Source: Deltaproteobacteria bacterium UBA2385
GTDB lineage: Bacteria > Myxococcota_A > UBA796 > UBA2385
Direction: 5' to 3'
DNA: 8,806 nucleotides
NCBI GenBank assembly: GCA_002343455.1
Contig: DDSR01000065.1
Location: 1-8,806 of the forward strand
The notes beneath the pieces were generated by a model, which had not been told where the DNA came from, searched no databases, and was given only the letters and a program-made list of their open reading frames with translations. The translations under genes were made by a program, and so were the position numbers. Shown here one piece after another: positions 7,929-8,806 of this stretch; the first letter of the stretch is position 1; every line of letters starts with the position of its first letter.

Positions 7929-7949
7929 TTGATCGGGGGGCATTGATTC

Positions 7950-7990
7950 GTGACAGTTTTCCAATGGGGCCAGAACCCTACGATTGTCAC
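7950..7990. repeat. Imperfect inverted repeat GTGACAGT / ATTGTCAC
   Basis: GTGACAGT at 7950-7957 and ATTGTCAC at 7983-7990 are inverted copies matching at 7 of 8 positions, with 25 bases between them. It begins 22 bases after the stop of the immunity candidate. It could be a transcript-end structure, a regulator site or a mobile-element end. No T-run follows. It may be chance. Confidence 0.3.
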
Positions 7991-8016
7991 AGGGTGCGGC
8001 TCCTTTCGTGAGGACG

Positions 8017-8044
8017 AGGGGTCAGGTCGTTAGAATTGATCCCT
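8017..8044. repeat. Hairpin containing a GGGGTCAGGTC motif
   Basis: AGGGGTCA at 8017-8024 pairs with TGATCCCT at 8037-8044 (7 Watson-Crick pairs and one G-T) across a 12-base loop. The left arm and loop read GGGGTCAGGTC. That string resembles, from memory, sequences at or near the ends of REP-associated tyrosine transposase elements in several high-GC phyla. No such transposase is present, so a solo element or remnant is only a possibility. It could equally be part of the end of the neighbouring insertion sequence. Confidence 0.3.
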
Positions 8045-8212
8045 GCGAACCAAGCCCCTTTCCGCGGCGCCGCGGGTCGACCATCTTGTCGCCACAAGGC
8101 GTCTTGACTGCGGGACACAGCGATCGACGCGGGCGACGGTCGTGGTCGAGAAGGGGTCGTATGGGCACCTGGTTTGAGCCACGGGGGCCACGGGGCCCTG
8201 GCGAGCCCATCC

Positions 8213-8806
8213 CTACCCCTGCCGGGCGGCCAGGTATCGAGTCCATCGCTTGACGTTGCAGGCGGTGAGCTTCACGGCCACCGCAAGTCGCACCCGTTGC
8301 ATCCGTCGTACACGGAGGTGCCCCAACCCGTGGGCCCGCTTCAACTCGGAGTTCGTGGCTTCGATGCCGGAGCGAAGGCGGTAGCGTTGCTGCCACTCTG
8401 GGTCCGTCATGCGTTTCAGGTTGGCATCACGGGCTCTGAGGTCGGGCTCGATATCGAGGTGGAAGTTGCCCTTCTTGCTATTGGGCGGACGCACGGCACA
8501 GGTTCCGAGCCGTGGGCAGGCCGTGCAGGTCTTGGCGTCGAACTTGGCATGCAGCGTGGAGGGCCGCGCGTCGTCCGTGGTGCGGATGGTGTGCGTGACT
8601 GGCGCGTGCCCTTCCGGACACGCCACGACCTGTCCGTGCTCGTCGAACTCGAACTGGTCTCGGCCGATGTTCCCAACGGGAAGCCGCCCCTGGGACGAGG
8701 GGCCGTGCAGGTCCACCTCCATCTCGCTCGCGGCGATCAACGAGGCCCCGGTCACATACTGGCCATCGACCAACAGCACCTCCCTGGCTGAAGTGCGAGG
8801 GCTGCG
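8213..8806 (-). CDS. DDE transposase, IS1182-like, C-terminal part (5' end beyond window)
   Basis: 197 residues are visible. The frame is open through the window edge (nine residues, RQPRTSARE, precede the GTG at 8779), so that GTG is internal and the gene continues beyond 8806. The stop is TAG at 8213-8215. LLVDGQYVTG holds the second catalytic Asp (codon 8765-8767), and RYRLRSGIEATNSELKRAHG holds the catalytic Glu (codon 8360-8362). Between them CPEGH...CTACP...C is the cysteine cluster typical of this transposase group. The ending HLRVRRMQRVRLAVAVKLTACNVKRW is also characteristic. The first catalytic Asp and the N-terminal domain lie outside the window, so integrity cannot be judged. The gene points toward the toxin operon. 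Confidence 0.88.
   Translation of the reverse strand, partial: RSPRTSAREVLLVDGQYVTGASLIAASEMEVDLHGPSSQGRLPVGNIGRDQFEFDEHGQVVACPEGHAPVTHTIRTTDDARPSTLHAKFDAKTCTACPRLGTCAVRPPNSKKGNFHLDIEPDLRARDANLKRMTDPEWQQRYRLRSGIEATNSELKRAHGLGHLRVRRMQRVRLAVAVKLTACNVKRWTRYLAARQG
8213..8806 (-). mobile_element. Insertion sequence, partial, boundaries unresolved
   Basis: The transposase implies an insertion sequence entering from the right edge. Its left end must fall between 7929 and 8212, because the toxin partner gene ends intact at 7928. No terminal repeat or target duplication can be named without the other end. Insertion sequences are frequent companions of RHS loci, but a role in moving the tip cassette is conjecture. 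Confidence 0.65.

Larger units (their letters stand above)
7929..8212. other. Non-coding spacer between immunity candidate and transposase
   Basis: No convincing gene is seen here. The spacer holds two imperfect inverted repeats (listed separately) and a perfect 14-bp palindrome, CCGCGGCGCCGCGG, at 8062-8075. It must contain the end of the insertion sequence that carries the transposase, but the terminal inverted repeat cannot be assigned because the other end of the element is outside the window. No T-rich rho-independent terminator is visible for the toxin operon. Confidence 0.5.

Noticed and set aside
8062..8075. Perfect 14-bp palindrome CCGCGGCGCCGCGG as an operator or terminator
   Set aside because: In DNA this GC-rich such a palindrome is likely by chance; there is no loop, no T-run and no promoter nearby.
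7984..8253. 89-codon plus-strand frame beginning with TTG
   Set aside because: No Shine-Dalgarno, Arg/Pro/Gly-rich low-complexity translation, and it runs into the antisense of the transposase end.
8174..8791. 205-codon plus-strand frame opposite the transposase
   Set aside because: The minus strand encodes recognisable DDE transposase motifs with catalytic residues; the plus frame has none.

Overview
The window is GC-rich. It holds one very large toxin gene, a small gene translationally coupled to its end, and the 3' part of an insertion-sequence transposase on the opposite strand. Three things suggest a Gram-negative, high-GC bacterium with a large genome: strong C/G third-position bias, GTG starts, and a possible lipobox (LLAC) on the small gene. 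A myxobacterium-like lineage is plausible, but nothing here fixes the taxon. I see no tRNA, rRNA, CRISPR or replication origin.

Layout. Positions 1-120 are a short leader with a weak Shine-Dalgarno and two small hairpins. Positions 121-7218 encode a 2365-residue single-chain protein. It combines the TcB part of insecticidal Tc complexes (SpvB domain, FG-GAP/VCBS propeller repeats, TcdB middle-N and middle-C regions) with the TcC part (YD/RHS repeats and the RHS-associated core ending in DPAGL). Behind the core is a 281-residue variable tip carrying a JAMM/MPN-type metallopeptidase motif (E2188, H2236-T-H2238, S2245, D2248). Positions 7215-7928 encode a 237-residue cysteine-containing protein whose GTG start overlaps the toxin stop codon; it is the candidate immunity or partner protein. 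Positions 7929-8212 are apparently non-coding with imperfect inverted repeats. Positions 8213-8806 (minus strand) are the C-terminal half of a DDE transposase resembling the IS1182 group, cut by the window edge.

How it fits together. By analogy with Tc B/C structures, the SpvB, propeller and RHS parts should build a hollow shell around the tip. The conserved aspartate-rich motif at the end of the core should cut the tip free at about L2084/Q2085. The tip would then be delivered as a protease-like effector, and the coupled downstream gene would protect the producer or assist the effector. No TcA pore-forming partner is encoded in the window, so the delivery route is unknown.

The most unusual signal is a base-composition mosaic inside the toxin gene. 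Glycine codons are mostly GGC up to about 6060, switch to almost only GGG between 6076 and 6336, then become mixed and AT-richer in the tip. This is what recent exchange of tip cassettes through the conserved RHS core would leave behind.
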